This document shows positions 8,203-16,920 of a stretch of 37,019 nucleotides of DNA, piece by piece. The translations under genes and the position numbers were made by a program. The notes beneath the pieces are model-generated. The model saw only the letters and a list, made by a program, of their open reading frames with translations, was not told the DNA's origin and did no database searches. Origin of the DNA: Oligoflexus sp. (GTDB lineage Bacteria > Bdellovibrionota_B > Oligoflexia > Oligoflexales > Oligoflexaceae). The stretch spans positions 1-37,019 of the forward strand of contig JACMPP010000157.1 in assembly GCA_014377445.1 (NCBI GenBank), written 5' to 3'. Numbering within the stretch: the first letter of the stretch is position 1; every line of letters begins with the position of its first letter.

Positions 8203-8400
8203 TTAAAGTGATTGCACAGCTTTGATGTGCGCAGCCAGTTCCTTCTCGAGCCAATCGATGAAGACTCGAACTCTGCGAGCCAAATTTCAACGATGGGGAT
8301 AGAGGATCGAGACCGGCATAGACTCGGCCTGCTTTGAGGGCAAGACTTCGATGAGCTGACCTTTCGCCAGGTGCTCTGTCACCTCGATAGCTTGTGATTT
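8203..8400 (-). pseudogene. LysR-family regulator, C-terminal remnant
   Basis: The minus strand reads HLAKGQLIEVLP, then MPVSILYPHR, a TGA at 8287-8289, then NLARRVRVFIDWLEKELAAH and a TAA at 8203. This is the standard end of LysR substrate-binding domains (L--G-L--VLP...YP--R-L--RVR-FIDWL). The TGA sits where Arg (CGA) is common, suggesting a C-to-T change. Only about 65 residues remain; the HTH and most of the effector domain are gone. The fragment points away from the SDR gene that follows, the classic divergent layout of a LysR regulator and its target. A deletion therefore probably removed the regulator's 5' part and the original intergenic region. Confidence 0.75.
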
Positions 8401-8519
8401 ATTCAATGACTTATCCCTGATTGTTATCCATGCATGAACAGTCTTCTCAAAATTCATTAATTTATTTCGTAATTAAGAACAATGTATTCGGGGTGGGTAG
8501 CAAATTGAAAGGAAAATTC

Positions 8520-9295
8520 ATGCAAACCAAAATAGCAATCGTAACAGGCGGAAGGCGGGGCTTGGGTAAGAATGCAGCATTGAATCTCGCACAGAAGGGT
8601 ATCGACGTGATTCTCACCTATCATTCCAACCGCCTTGAGGCTGACCCTGTTGTGGATCAAATTAAAAAGAGCGGGAGAAGGGCCGCGGCGCTTCAACTCG
8701 ATGTATCCAAGGTCGCAAGCTTCGCAGCGTTCGTTGAGACTGTCCAGACGACCCTTAAAAACCACTTGTCCCGTGATCGCTTTGACTTTCTCATCAACAA
8801 TGCCGGCACGTGCATCGATGCTTCGTTCATGAAACGACAGAGGAACAATTTGATCAGATGATGAATCTTCATTTTAAGGGGTTGTTTTTTTTCACACAAA
8901 AACTTCTTCCGGTGATGGCGAACAAGGGCAGGATTATCAATATCTCGACGGGACTGGCTCGCTTTTCACTGCCAGACAAATCCGCCTATGCCTCGATGAA
9001 GGGCGCTATCGAAGTCCTTTCGCGCTATCTGGCGAAGGAATTGGGGCCGCGTGGTATTTCGGTCAATGTAGTTGCGCCGAGTGCGATAGAGACGGATTTT
9101 GGAGGCGGGATTGTCCGTGACAATGCCCACGTGAATGCCCATATAGCGGCTCAGACAGCATTGGGACGGACGGGTGTACCGGATGATTTTGGGCCTTTGA
9201 CTGCTATGCTTTGTATGGAAATGACGCGTTGGGTGAATGCGCAGCGGATTGAGGCTAGCGGGGGAATGTTTTTGGAAGGCATTACGTTCTCATGA
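8520..9295 (+). pseudogene. SDR-family oxidoreductase, frameshifted
   Basis: Classical short-chain dehydrogenase split over two frames. The first (from ATG 8520, AAGGA upstream) has the nucleotide-binding TGGRRGLGK and the NNAG motif, and then fails near 8828. The second carries the active site: ISTG (Ser), YASMK (Tyr and Lys), and the end of the fold (GRTGVPDDFG, EASGGMFL). The total length of 776 bases is one short of a multiple of three, so a single deletion around 8828 explains the break (for example TTC-NAT-GAA). All catalytic residues are otherwise kept, so the lesion is recent. The substrate is unknown. The LysR remnant beside it suggests it was once under LysR control. Confidence 0.8.
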
Positions 9296-9466
9296 TGTAA
9301 ACACGGAGTAAGCAAAACTCAATCACGCTCTTATGACGCGCTGACCTTAGGAAATCATGTGGCAACTTAACAAAACTCCTATTCCAGCCATCGCCAGGTT
9401 CGATTAATCTATGGGTAAACACAATGGTTTCGTCTGTAGGTAACTCGAGTGATCGCGGAGGGCACA

Positions 9467-12400
9467 ATGCTACGTATTATACTTAGCGCTTTGTTTTTGA
9501 TTCTTCATTTAGGTTTCACTTCGTGTAAGACACTCAACAACAGAACCGTACAGATCCAGCTCGATTGCGGGATGGATATTCCTCTTAAATCTTTCTATTC
9601 AATCATTCAAGGTCCGGACGGGCATCAGCTTGGTCGTTCTGAGTTTGAAGCCGTAAGGCTCACAGGTGACCGCGAAGAACAGCTCCCGATCTCTCAGAAG
9701 GGGTGCTTCCTCAAACCAGAGAGTGGGAAAGTTTTGATTCGAGCAAAAAACGGCCAATGGGTGAAATTTTATGAGTTGGGGATCGACCTCTTGCCTGACC
9801 TTATTAAGCTGGAAGATGTTTCTGAACAAAACCTCATCATTCGCTGCGATCAGGATGAGACGCACTCCGTGTCCAGCGATTTTGAACTCGACAAGCTCTT
9901 CATTCATAATATAGGCGAAAAACTCCAAAGTACCCTCCGTCTAGAAATTATTGTTTACGATACATCTGATAAAAAAACGTCTTTACGAGCTGAAATTTTA
10001 GATCTCAGGCAGGCAAAAGGATTCAAGCCATTCGCATCGCTCAAAAATGATAGTCGCGTCATCCTCGAAATTAGACTGACAGATCAGTTAAAGAAGAGGA
10101 CGAAGGATGTTATGTCCTGCCCTTTCAAGCTTGATAGCACTCCGCCTGAAGTCCAGTTGACATCAGGGCGGGCAGGAAATGCTAAATTGATCGATTTACA
10201 GGGGATGCAAGGCATCACACTTATTGATCCTGCATCCAATTTCGAATTCATCTCGGCTGATTCCGATGCTGCCCAAGTAGCATTCTGCATGACCCGGCTC
10301 CATGACGAAGCGAACCCTCAAGGTCACAGGCTATCTGATGAATTGCTTGACGCTGATCGGAAGGGTTCTTGTAGCGTGACGAAGTTCCAAAGCATTGCAC
10401 TAAAGAGCCCAATTCCGTTCGAAGAACGAAGTGGCTTTTGGTCGATTTGGTTTCAAGGGATTGATGCCTTGGGGAATAAATCTGCGATATCTCAAAGAAC
10501 GATCTTGTTTCTTGATCAGAACAAATTAGACTCGATTCGAAAAACCGCCAATTACGATCCAGTGAATCAATTGGAAGCTGTAATTGCAGCACTTGAAGCC
10601 TACCTCGGACTCAAAAAATTGAGCACTGAATACGAAAAGCACCTTGTTGAGGCAGAAACTTTCATTGCTATGAAAAAAGTGTTTGATCTTAGATTCATCA
10701 GGATTCCGCTTAGCGGACACAGCGATGTAGTTCAAGATATAAAATTTACTCCAAAAGAAGACCACATTGTCTCTACGGCAAATTCAGAGACCAAATTTTG
10801 GAATTACATGAATGCTCGGAAAGAGCACGACAGGACTTCAGGGAGCGGCGTAGTTGAATTCCAATTACTATTCAACAAGCAAAACAAATTGCTCATGATA
10901 AGTAGATACTACACAGGAAACATGCTCAATGCATGGAACCTCGATACTTTAGAATGGGAACCCGAAATTCCACTCACAGGCCTATCGGTTATCAGTCCGT
11001 CAGGGGAGTATTTGGTTTCGGTGCAATCTCCGCACAAGATGGACAAAGTTTTCCCACCTCGTATGTCGAAAGGTATCGGGGAGGGTGTTAAGACCCGTGA
11101 CATTGTTTTAGCTTTTGGTCGCAATGATTCTGAAGTATTTTTTCAGAAAGAGACGAAAGAAATTGAGCTTTATAATATAGAGTCGCACCAGGTTATACGG
11201 CGATTCGAAGCCCTGGCGGATCTTGTCTCAATTGTCGATTTCTCTAAGGATAGGTCCATCATTGGAGTAGGCACCAAAGGTAGGGAAATCATTCTATGGA
11301 ACATTGACGATGGGGTCGAACTGGATAGATTTTTCCTCGACGGTGCCGTCACCCTACTAAAGCTTTCAGAAGATGGAAAACGCTTGTTTGCTGGGTCCAT
11401 TAATGGATCGCTCCTCTCGATAGAGGTCAAGGCCCAAGTTCCGATGCTGTTCCATGAACTGTCTACCAGGACCTCTATCGGCGACATCTCTAGAGACTTC
11501 ACTCGTTTCGTCGCCACCGATTTGAGACGATCCGATGGTGCATCTCTTTTCGTAAAACTTACTGACCCTCAACAACTTACTTTTAAAGTATTTTCTTTCA
11601 GCGGAGCTGCAGCCCTTGAAATCAGTCCAGGGGCGGAAAATATATCCTATGCGAGTACTGAAGGACAACTTTTCACATGGGATCAGCAAGGTGGAAAGCT
11701 ATTGGATATAAAGACAAGTAATCCACCGGGAACACGGCAGGTACAATTTTCAAAAGATGGAAATACAATTTATGGGATATCTGGCAAAACTTTTTGGAGA
11801 AAATCAATTGCGCCGGATAGTTCAATCGAAAATTTGATAGACATAGATTATGATATAGCCGCTTTTGATATAACCCAAGATGAAAAGTTCGCGGTTTTGA
11901 CAAGCGGCTATCAGATATCTGTCTTCGACATATTTTCGAAAATATTGCGCAAAGCGCACACTGCGTTTGCTGATTATGGACTTGTAAAATGGAATCGAGA
12001 GGAAAATGGATTTATAGCTGCATCTATTACGAAGGGTGCAATTGTCGAGTGGAACGCCAAAACCTTGTCAACTACGAACATCCTGCAGCGACATGATTTA
12101 CGCGTTTTAACAATGGAGATGAACTCCGAAAAGAGTCTTTTGGCCTCTGGATCTGCGGACGGTGCTATCAAAATATGGGATCTTAAGCAGAATAAACTTG
12201 CGCACACTCTAATTGCGAACGGATGGGTCACTGGACTTGCGTTTCACCCTGGCGGCCGCTTTCTGATAAGCAGCACACGAAACAATGTTCTTACTTACTG
12301 GGACATCGATTCAGGGAAAAAGGTCCACGAACAGTCCAGACCCTCGATAAATAATATTAAATTTACTGCGAATGGCAAAGGAGTCTTCTTCGGAAGCGAA

Positions 12401-12517
12401 GGAACATCCGCAAACTTTGAGAGTTTAGACATCGACTACATCTACCGTAATATTTGCGAATCTCTGAAAAGCTATTTGCCAGCTACTCTCTGTTCTCTAA
12501 AGGATTCTCAGAGATAG
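9467..12517 (+). CDS. giant WD40-repeat lipoprotein
   Basis: A 1016-residue lipoprotein. The start at 9467 has GGAGG 5 bases upstream and opens a lipoprotein signal (HLGFTSC, Cys20); the GTG at 9449 lies before this site. Residues 20-400 hold Ig-like sandwich units, seen from DSTPPEVQLTS and GFWSIWFQGIDALGN. From about 410 on come WD40-type repeats, enough for one or two propellers: SGHSDVVQDIKFTP, GREIILWNIDDG, SGSADGAIKIWDLKQ and TYWDIDSGK are the clearest. Several middle repeats are degenerate. WD40 propellers are protein-binding platforms, so this looks like a periplasmic or surface scaffold rather than an enzyme. Its 3' end overlaps the convergent gene by 35 bases. The partner is unknown. 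Confidence 0.8.
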   Translation: MLRIILSALFLILHLGFTSCKTLNNRTVQIQLDCGMDIPLKSFYSIIQGPDGHQLGRSEFEAVRLTGDREEQLPISQKGCFLKPESGKVLIRAKNGQWVKFYELGIDLLPDLIKLEDVSEQNLIIRCDQDETHSVSSDFELDKLFIHNIGEKLQSTLRLEIIVYDTSDKKTSLRAEILDLRQAKGFKPFASLKNDSRVILEIRLTDQLKKRTKDVMSCPFKLDSTPPEVQLTSGRAGNAKLIDLQGMQGITLIDPASNFEFISADSDAAQVAFCMTRLHDEANPQGHRLSDELLDADRKGSCSVTKFQSIALKSPIPFEERSGFWSIWFQGIDALGNKSAISQRTILFLDQNKLDSIRKTANYDPVNQLEAVIAALEAYLGLKKLSTEYEKHLVEAETFIAMKKVFDLRFIRIPLSGHSDVVQDIKFTPKEDHIVSTANSETKFWNYMNARKEHDRTSGSGVVEFQLLFNKQNKLLMISRYYTGNMLNAWNLDTLEWEPEIPLTGLSVISPSGEYLVSVQSPHKMDKVFPPRMSKGIGEGVKTRDIVLAFGRNDSEVFFQKETKEIELYNIESHQVIRRFEALADLVSIVDFSKDRSIIGVGTKGREIILWNIDDGVELDRFFLDGAVTLLKLSEDGKRLFAGSINGSLLSIEVKAQVPMLFHELSTRTSIGDISRDFTRFVATDLRRSDGASLFVKLTDPQQLTFKVFSFSGAAALEISPGAENISYASTEGQLFTWDQQGGKLLDIKTSNPPGTRQVQFSKDGNTIYGISGKTFWRKSIAPDSSIENLIDIDYDIAAFDITQDEKFAVLTSGYQISVFDIFSKILRKAHTAFADYGLVKWNREENGFIAASITKGAIVEWNAKTLSTTNILQRHDLRVLTMEMNSEKSLLASGSADGAIKIWDLKQNKLAHTLIANGWVTGLAFHPGGRFLISSTRNNVLTYWDIDSGKKVHEQSRPSINNIKFTANGKGVFFGSEGTSANFESLDIDYIYRNICESLKSYLPATLCSLKDSQR

Positions 12518-13019
12518 GCGGAAACGTCTCTCTAGGAATCTTTGCCACAAAATTACAAGTAAGCAATGACAAGTCAACATCAGCATTATCCTTGTCTGGA
12601 ACAGCAAGGATTTTCACTTTTCGAAAGACACCAAAGGGCGGTCGACCAGCACTGACTAAAGCACGTATGGTGCTTTCTACTGGGAGCGATCCAATAGGAC
12701 CTTCGATTAATTGAGCACCAAGATACGAGGCATCTTTGACATCAGTGGAAGAATCAATTGGATTGAGGAAGAAAAATACCCATAGTTTTTTGTTGGGAAC
12801 AGTTGGTACATTTGCAAACTCCAGCCTTATATCAGTTCCTCCCACAAAAATTGGCTTCGTAGCTTCACGGAAAGACTCTTCTAGCTGGCGAGAGAGGCCA
12901 ATTTCCTTCTTAAAAGGCTGGGCAATCAGAACATTGGAAAACAATAAGGTGCAGGCAAGAACCGGTAACAAAATGAGGCGCTGGCACCTTGTACGAACGT
13001 AATACTTGTAGCATTGCAT
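12483..13019 (-). CDS. exported hypothetical protein
   Basis: A 178-residue protein with a signal peptide (RLILLPVLACTLLFSNVLIA, cut near AQP). The mature part starts with a basic/acidic helix (LSRQLEESFREA) and continues as beta-rich sequence (TDIRLEFANVP, KLWVFFFLNP), consistent with a small periplasmic sandwich domain. I know no family for it. Its 3' end overlaps the 3' end of the WD40 lipoprotein gene by 35 bases on the opposite strand, so transcripts of the two would be antisense there. The start at 13019 has only a weak GAGAAG upstream. Function not assigned. Confidence 0.6.
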   Translation of the reverse strand: MQCYKYYVRTRCQRLILLPVLACTLLFSNVLIAQPFKKEIGLSRQLEESFREATKPIFVGGTDIRLEFANVPTVPNKKLWVFFFLNPIDSSTDVKDASYLGAQLIEGPIGSLPVESTIRALVSAGRPPFGVFRKVKILAVPDKDNADVDLSLLTCNFVAKIPRETFPPISENPLENRE

Positions 13020-13219
13020 AAAGCTTCTCGACCTTTGAAAACATAAAGCCCATCCACCTATAGCATTCTACATTGCCTGGATTGAAGATGCCCCGTCAAA
13101 TGTACTTGCGAACCTTCTAAGACCTTTCATTCTGAAGTTTAATCAAAAGTATGAGACGTTAGCTTTGGCAGGCATATCTTGTATGGATGGGCGGCGATAC
13201 ATTGAAGAACACTGTAGAA

Positions 13220-13260
13220 GTTGTAGGGAACTAAGAAGTTCCAGATTAGAACCCTACAAC
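13220..13260 (-). other. pair of mutually exclusive hairpins
   Basis: GTTGTAGGG (13220-13228) pairs with CCCTACAAC (13252-13260). Inside, GGAACT (13227-13232) pairs with AGTTCC (13237-13242) around AAGA. The two stems share bases 13227-13228, so they compete. It lies about 30 bases after the stop of the minus-strand gene at 13293, so it may be a terminator or 3' stabiliser; no T-run follows. The remaining 13020-13292 gap shows nothing else. Confidence 0.4.
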
Positions 13261-13292
13261 CTCTGTATGCAGGAAAGAAACAAGTGAAGGGA

Positions 13293-13775
13293 CTATTTAT
13301 CAAAGGATAACGGAGGACAATTAATCGTAACCTGAGGAGTTCCAACGCCTAAACTCAGCTTCGAGAAAGTCTTTTGCGGTGTCTTCGCGACAGCTATGGT
13401 TTCAAGTGTTCCTCGGCGCTTCACAAGAATTTGGTAATCTTCCAAATAATTCGCTAATTGCACGTAATATCGAGTATCTTTTAAACTGTAAGTCACCCGT
13501 TCTTCAAAGCCCAAATTAAGTGTCGGAGCGACTTTTTTTGAATTCTGAGGCATACCTTCACTTCGCGAATCGTGATTCGTTGCCGTCGCTTCGTCCCTTT
13601 CTGCACCAACCCCGTTCGTTGAAGAAGATCTATTCCTATTTGGCTCTACGACCTTTTTAGAATTATCTAAGATTTCGCAGAGAAAGGAATCTTTGTTCTG
13701 GGGTTCTTTCCCTTCTTTGGAAGGAGCGCTTGAAACTAGAGACATGAATATTAAACTACCGGTAAGCATACCCAT
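13293..13775 (-). CDS. exported hypothetical protein with Ser/Asn-rich linker
   Basis: About 160 residues. An ATG at 13775 with GGGAG roughly 10 bases upstream gives a short signal (MLTGSLIFMSLVSSA). Residues about 20-85 are a low-complexity Ser/Asn/Glu-rich linker (NRNRSSSTNGVG, TATNHDSRSEG). The C-terminal 75 residues look folded: RVTYSLKDTRYYVQLANYL, then LVKRRGTLETIAVAKTP. The layout (signal, linker, small domain) suggests a periplasmic protein tethered to a partner, but no family is recognised. A TTG at 13799 would extend it by eight residues without a signal-like start. It lies between the other exported hypothetical and the tyrosinase gene, all on the minus strand. Confidence 0.5.
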   Translation of the reverse strand: MGMLTGSLIFMSLVSSAPSKEGKEPQNKDSFLCEILDNSKKVVEPNRNRSSSTNGVGAERDEATATNHDSRSEGMPQNSKKVAPTLNLGFEERVTYSLKDTRYYVQLANYLEDYQILVKRRGTLETIAVAKTPQKTFSKLSLGVGTPQVTINCPPLSFDK

Positions 13776-13920
13776 GTTATTAAAATCTCCCATGTTCAAG
13801 ACTGAGATCTATTTGATTCCATTACCACGTCCGTCTATCTAGAAAGGTAATGTCGCACAGAAACGAGGAAACGGCTTGGTCAATGATCAGAGTCCTGAGT
13901 AGAGTACCCTAGAAAAGGTC

Positions 13921-15735
13921 TCATATTCTTGGTGGATTTTTCGTTTTCGCTGGATCCCCAATGACAAAGTGCTCTAGAGATATTGTAAGGCCACCTAAGT
14001 CGTCATTCTCTTGATTCGACTTCCATACAGCCGAAATTATTAGAGGTTTAAAATCTCGTCCACTTGTATCGAATGGGAAATCTCTGGCCTTCGTCAACTT
14101 TTTAACAGTAGGTACAAGATCAAAGATAGTGTCTACCGTTGCTCCCCCATGCCTATGACCGAAGAAACCCATCGAACCAATGAAGTTAGGGCTTGTTGCT
14201 TCGCCAGTCGAGCTTGTGGAGTTCATATAGAAAAGGAGTTCAGCCTTCGGAGCTTTGGGGAACGGAATATTTGAAACTGTCATACATAGAGTGACGTCAT
14301 AAAGTTCTTTTCGCTGGAGTGCAGCATCTATCAAAGCATCATTCAATTCTCTGCTAGCTGGGATCGCAATGGTTACAGGGCCAACTGTCGCAAGGCCGAA
14401 GGATTTCTTCACACGGGCTTTAAGAGCTGCAATGTTTTTCTTCACCGCTTTCCATCGTTTTTCAATCCCATGGATTGTGACTGGAGCAGGTATAACCGGT
14501 GCATTCGCTGGAGTAAGGCTAGGTGGGGCAGGCTCGGGAGTCGCAATAACTGACGCAGGGACGGGAGGTGTAGCAGCTTGTGTCGGTGGAGTGACTGGTG
14601 CAGTGACCGGTCCAGTGACTTTTGGAGTGCCTGCTTCAGGCTTTGCAACCTCTGCAACTATTGCAGGAGAATGTGGGGCGACTGGAGAGGGTGATTTGTA
14701 AGGTTGATACGCGATACCTAACTGAATTGCGTCATAGACCTCACGAACAGTCATCTCTGCGGGCGTAGCTTTGAAAGTGTCACCTTCTTTGGTAACGCTG
14801 TAATACCCACCAATTTTGTGATTAAGCCAGTAATCCCGATTCAATTCAGGATGCTTGTCAACCGCGTCCGGAACTTGTCCCTTTTTGTCACTCGGTAGGC
14901 TGTCTTGATTATTAAAGGTGCGGGACGCGGCCCAGACAGACCATAGACGGTCGATGTTACAATGGTGGAGCCAGAAAATCGGGTCTAGAGGAGACGTCAT
15001 ATCTCCCATATCACCCAAAATCGTTGCATGGACATTATTGTGAGGACCGGCTTCAAGAGGACCCATTGCGCCCAGTAGATCAGTTGTAGATTTGGGACGG
15101 GGATGATGCGATTCTCCTCCGCCAAAAGTTGCGAATTGAGGCTTTTCAATTAAAATTTGAATGTTTTCTTTCTTGATTGATTGCAACGTTATATCAGGGA
15201 GCTCGGTCACTTTTCGTGATGCATTAAAAAGTGCATTTGACGCCACATCACCCGTGAGAAAGGGCTGAGGAATGCTTCTGTCGTCACTCCAGTCCCAATA
15301 GGGAAGGGCAAAGCTTGGATCACCGCAGAATTCCCGAATGACCTTTTCGAAATGATGGAGATACCCACGATGCCATGGAAGGAAGAACCAGTTTCGATGA
15401 GAACAAAACTTGTCGTGAATATCTGCGTGAGCCACCCACCAGTTGGTGTCTGCACCATCTATCTTTAGAGGAAATGGGATGGCTTTCATCGCTGCGACAC
15501 CCTTTCTGTAAAGTTCCATATTCTTAGCGTTACTAGGATCAGTCGCACTTTTTCGAATGTTTATATTGCTGGGCACAGCAACCGGCGCATCATCGCTCGA
15601 GAAGGAGCCGTCTGGCATGCCCGGGCGATTTACGGATTTACAACCATTCAAAAGAAAGCCTGCTGCAGGTGTCGCATAAGCTGCTGCGCCCAGGGTTGAA
15701 AGCAAAAAGTGTCGACGATCACTAGAATGCGCCAT
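13921..15735 (-). CDS. Tat-type lipoprotein tyrosinase/polyphenol oxidase
   Basis: Type-3 copper oxidase that would hydroxylate or oxidise phenols to quinones outside the cytoplasm. Residues 5-32 form a twin-arginine signal (SDRRHFLL) ending in a lipobox (LNGC, Cys32). CuA site: His107, His113 and His122 (IHDKFCSH, LPWHRGYL); Cys111-x-His113 matches the Cys-His thioether of many type-3 enzymes. CuB site: His232, His236 and His258 (PHNNVH, DPIFWLHHCNID). YWDWSDD is a family motif. Residues 345-425 are a Pro/Ala/Val/Thr-rich linker, and 470-604 form a beta-rich C-terminal domain like that of plant-type enzymes, which may cover the active site. AGAGGT precedes the ATG. Tat export fits folding and copper loading in the cytoplasm. 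Physiological substrate unknown. Confidence 0.88.
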   Translation of the reverse strand: MAHSSDRRHFLLSTLGAAAYATPAAGFLLNGCKSVNRPGMPDGSFSSDDAPVAVPSNINIRKSATDPSNAKNMELYRKGVAAMKAIPFPLKIDGADTNWWVAHADIHDKFCSHRNWFFLPWHRGYLHHFEKVIREFCGDPSFALPYWDWSDDRSIPQPFLTGDVASNALFNASRKVTELPDITLQSIKKENIQILIEKPQFATFGGGESHHPRPKSTTDLLGAMGPLEAGPHNNVHATILGDMGDMTSPLDPIFWLHHCNIDRLWSVWAASRTFNNQDSLPSDKKGQVPDAVDKHPELNRDYWLNHKIGGYYSVTKEGDTFKATPAEMTVREVYDAIQLGIAYQPYKSPSPVAPHSPAIVAEVAKPEAGTPKVTGPVTAPVTPPTQAATPPVPASVIATPEPAPPSLTPANAPVIPAPVTIHGIEKRWKAVKKNIAALKARVKKSFGLATVGPVTIAIPASRELNDALIDAALQRKELYDVTLCMTVSNIPFPKAPKAELLFYMNSTSSTGEATSPNFIGSMGFFGHRHGGATVDTIFDLVPTVKKLTKARDFPFDTSGRDFKPLIISAVWKSNQENDDLGGLTISLEHFVIGDPAKTKNPPRI

Positions 15736-15850
15736 GGGATGACCTCTGTAAATTCACAGGCTCGTTAGGAAATATGGAATTAGGAGATTCTACTTGGGTA
15801 TGAAAGGGCTCGGCAAGCCTAAAGAGAATTTGATTTGGGGGAGGGTTCAG

Positions 15851-15889
15851 CCAAAATTAAAAGGACCTTTCCAATGCGGAAAAGTCCTT
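15851..15889 (-). terminator. intrinsic terminator of the mfd-ppiC-surA operon
   Basis: AAGGAC-CTTTCC (15861-15872) pairs with GGAAAAGTCCTT (15878-15889) with one mismatch and a 5-base loop. On the minus strand it is followed by TTTTAATTTT, about 30 bases after the surA stop. It separates surA from the tyrosinase gene, which must use its own promoter in 15736-15850. Confidence 0.85.
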
Positions 15890-15915
15890 CGATTCATGAG
15901 GGATTTGGACAGTTG

Positions 15916-16920
15916 TTAAGGTGTCTGGAGAATCTTGATATCAGCTTTCTTGCGCTGGCCTTCGATCCATCGAGTGAGCAGTCGGCCCATCTCTTCCTGT
16001 CTCAGGGCGTTCTCAAGTTCGGGCTTCTTCTTTTTGTATTCTTCACTGCCTGAGAATTCTTTCTTCTCGACATAGAAAATGAAGTATCCCACCGGAGTTT
16101 CGATCGGCTTCGAGTATTTCCCTTCGTCCAGGTCTTTGACCGCGGATTGGAAAAGTGGAGCGAGATCCTTCACGTAGAGACTCGACATCAAACCCCCGTT
16201 CTTGCGGGCTTCGTCGTTGTCCGAGTAGATCTTGACTACTTGTTCGAAGGGCATTCCCCCTTCGAGTTCCTGGTAGGCTTTGTCGACCAGACTGCGCTTG
16301 CCCTCTTTCACCGAAGCCACACCATCGGGAGGCAACGAAATTTGCAATTGGCGAAGGACGAGGCGGACGTTTTCTGCTGCGCTTCCAGAGGTGCGGAGGA
16401 AATATAGCTGTACATCGCGGTCGGAGATCTTCACCTGAGGGACGATCTCTCGGCCTTGAAATTGATTCATAACCATCTGCGTCTTGAAGTCTTCGCGGTA
16501 CTGATCGTAAGTCATGCCTTGTTCAGCAAGAGCTGAATTCAACTGATCTTTTGTCAGGTTGCGGCCTTTCATGAAACGATCGATCTCTTCGCCAACGGCA
16601 GCTTCCGTGACTTCGATCTCCAATTCTTCAGCCTTCTGCATGATCAGCTTTTTGTTTATCAAATCCTGAATGGCGACTTGGAGGGGAGGATCCGTTTCCT
16701 TGGCCGGGAATGGTGAGACCTCAACGAGGGGGCCTTTATCGACCTTTTGCTTCGCTTCACTGAAAGTGATGGCCGCGCCATTCACTTCCGCCACGAGCCG
16801 GTCAATCAACTCGGCAGAAAAGCCATACTGGCTGATCATGAGTGCGCCAGCAAGGGAGGTGGCCTTTAAAAGGCCCGTGAACTTTTTATAGGAATGGTGT
16901 TGAGGGCTGATTCTACCCAT
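15916..16920 (-). CDS. surA: SurA-like periplasmic chaperone/peptidyl-prolyl isomerase
   Basis: A 334-residue exported protein of the SurA family, which escorts unfolded outer-membrane proteins to the BAM complex. After an N-terminal signal (ATSLAGALMISQYGFSA) come a SurA_N helical domain (VAEVNGAAITFSEA, DLINKKLIMQKAEELEIEVT) and one parvulin-type PPIase domain at about 195-290 (VRLVLRQLQISL, KNGGLMSS, KPIETPVGYFIFYV). E. coli SurA has two parvulin domains; here only one is evident. The ATG at 16920 lies 55 bases inside the upstream ppiC-like gene and has GAGGAA 8 bases before it, so translation is probably coupled. It is the last gene of the operon. Confidence 0.85.
   Translation of the reverse strand: MGRISPQHHSYKKFTGLLKATSLAGALMISQYGFSAELIDRLVAEVNGAAITFSEAKQKVDKGPLVEVSPFPAKETDPPLQVAIQDLINKKLIMQKAEELEIEVTEAAVGEEIDRFMKGRNLTKDQLNSALAEQGMTYDQYREDFKTQMVMNQFQGREIVPQVKISDRDVQLYFLRTSGSAAENVRLVLRQLQISLPPDGVASVKEGKRSLVDKAYQELEGGMPFEQVVKIYSDNDEARKNGGLMSSLYVKDLAPLFQSAVKDLDEGKYSKPIETPVGYFIFYVEKKEFSGSEEYKKKKPELENALRQEEMGRLLTRWIEGQRKKADIKILQTP

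Noticed and set aside
13139..13345. 68-residue minus-strand ORF
   Set aside because: It overlaps the 3' end of the real gene at 13293 and the hairpin region, with no family match.
14369..14701. 110-residue plus-strand ORF inside the tyrosinase gene
   Set aside because: It mirrors the Pro/Ala-rich linker codons of the tyrosinase gene; Gly/Thr/Ala-rich composition is a by-product.
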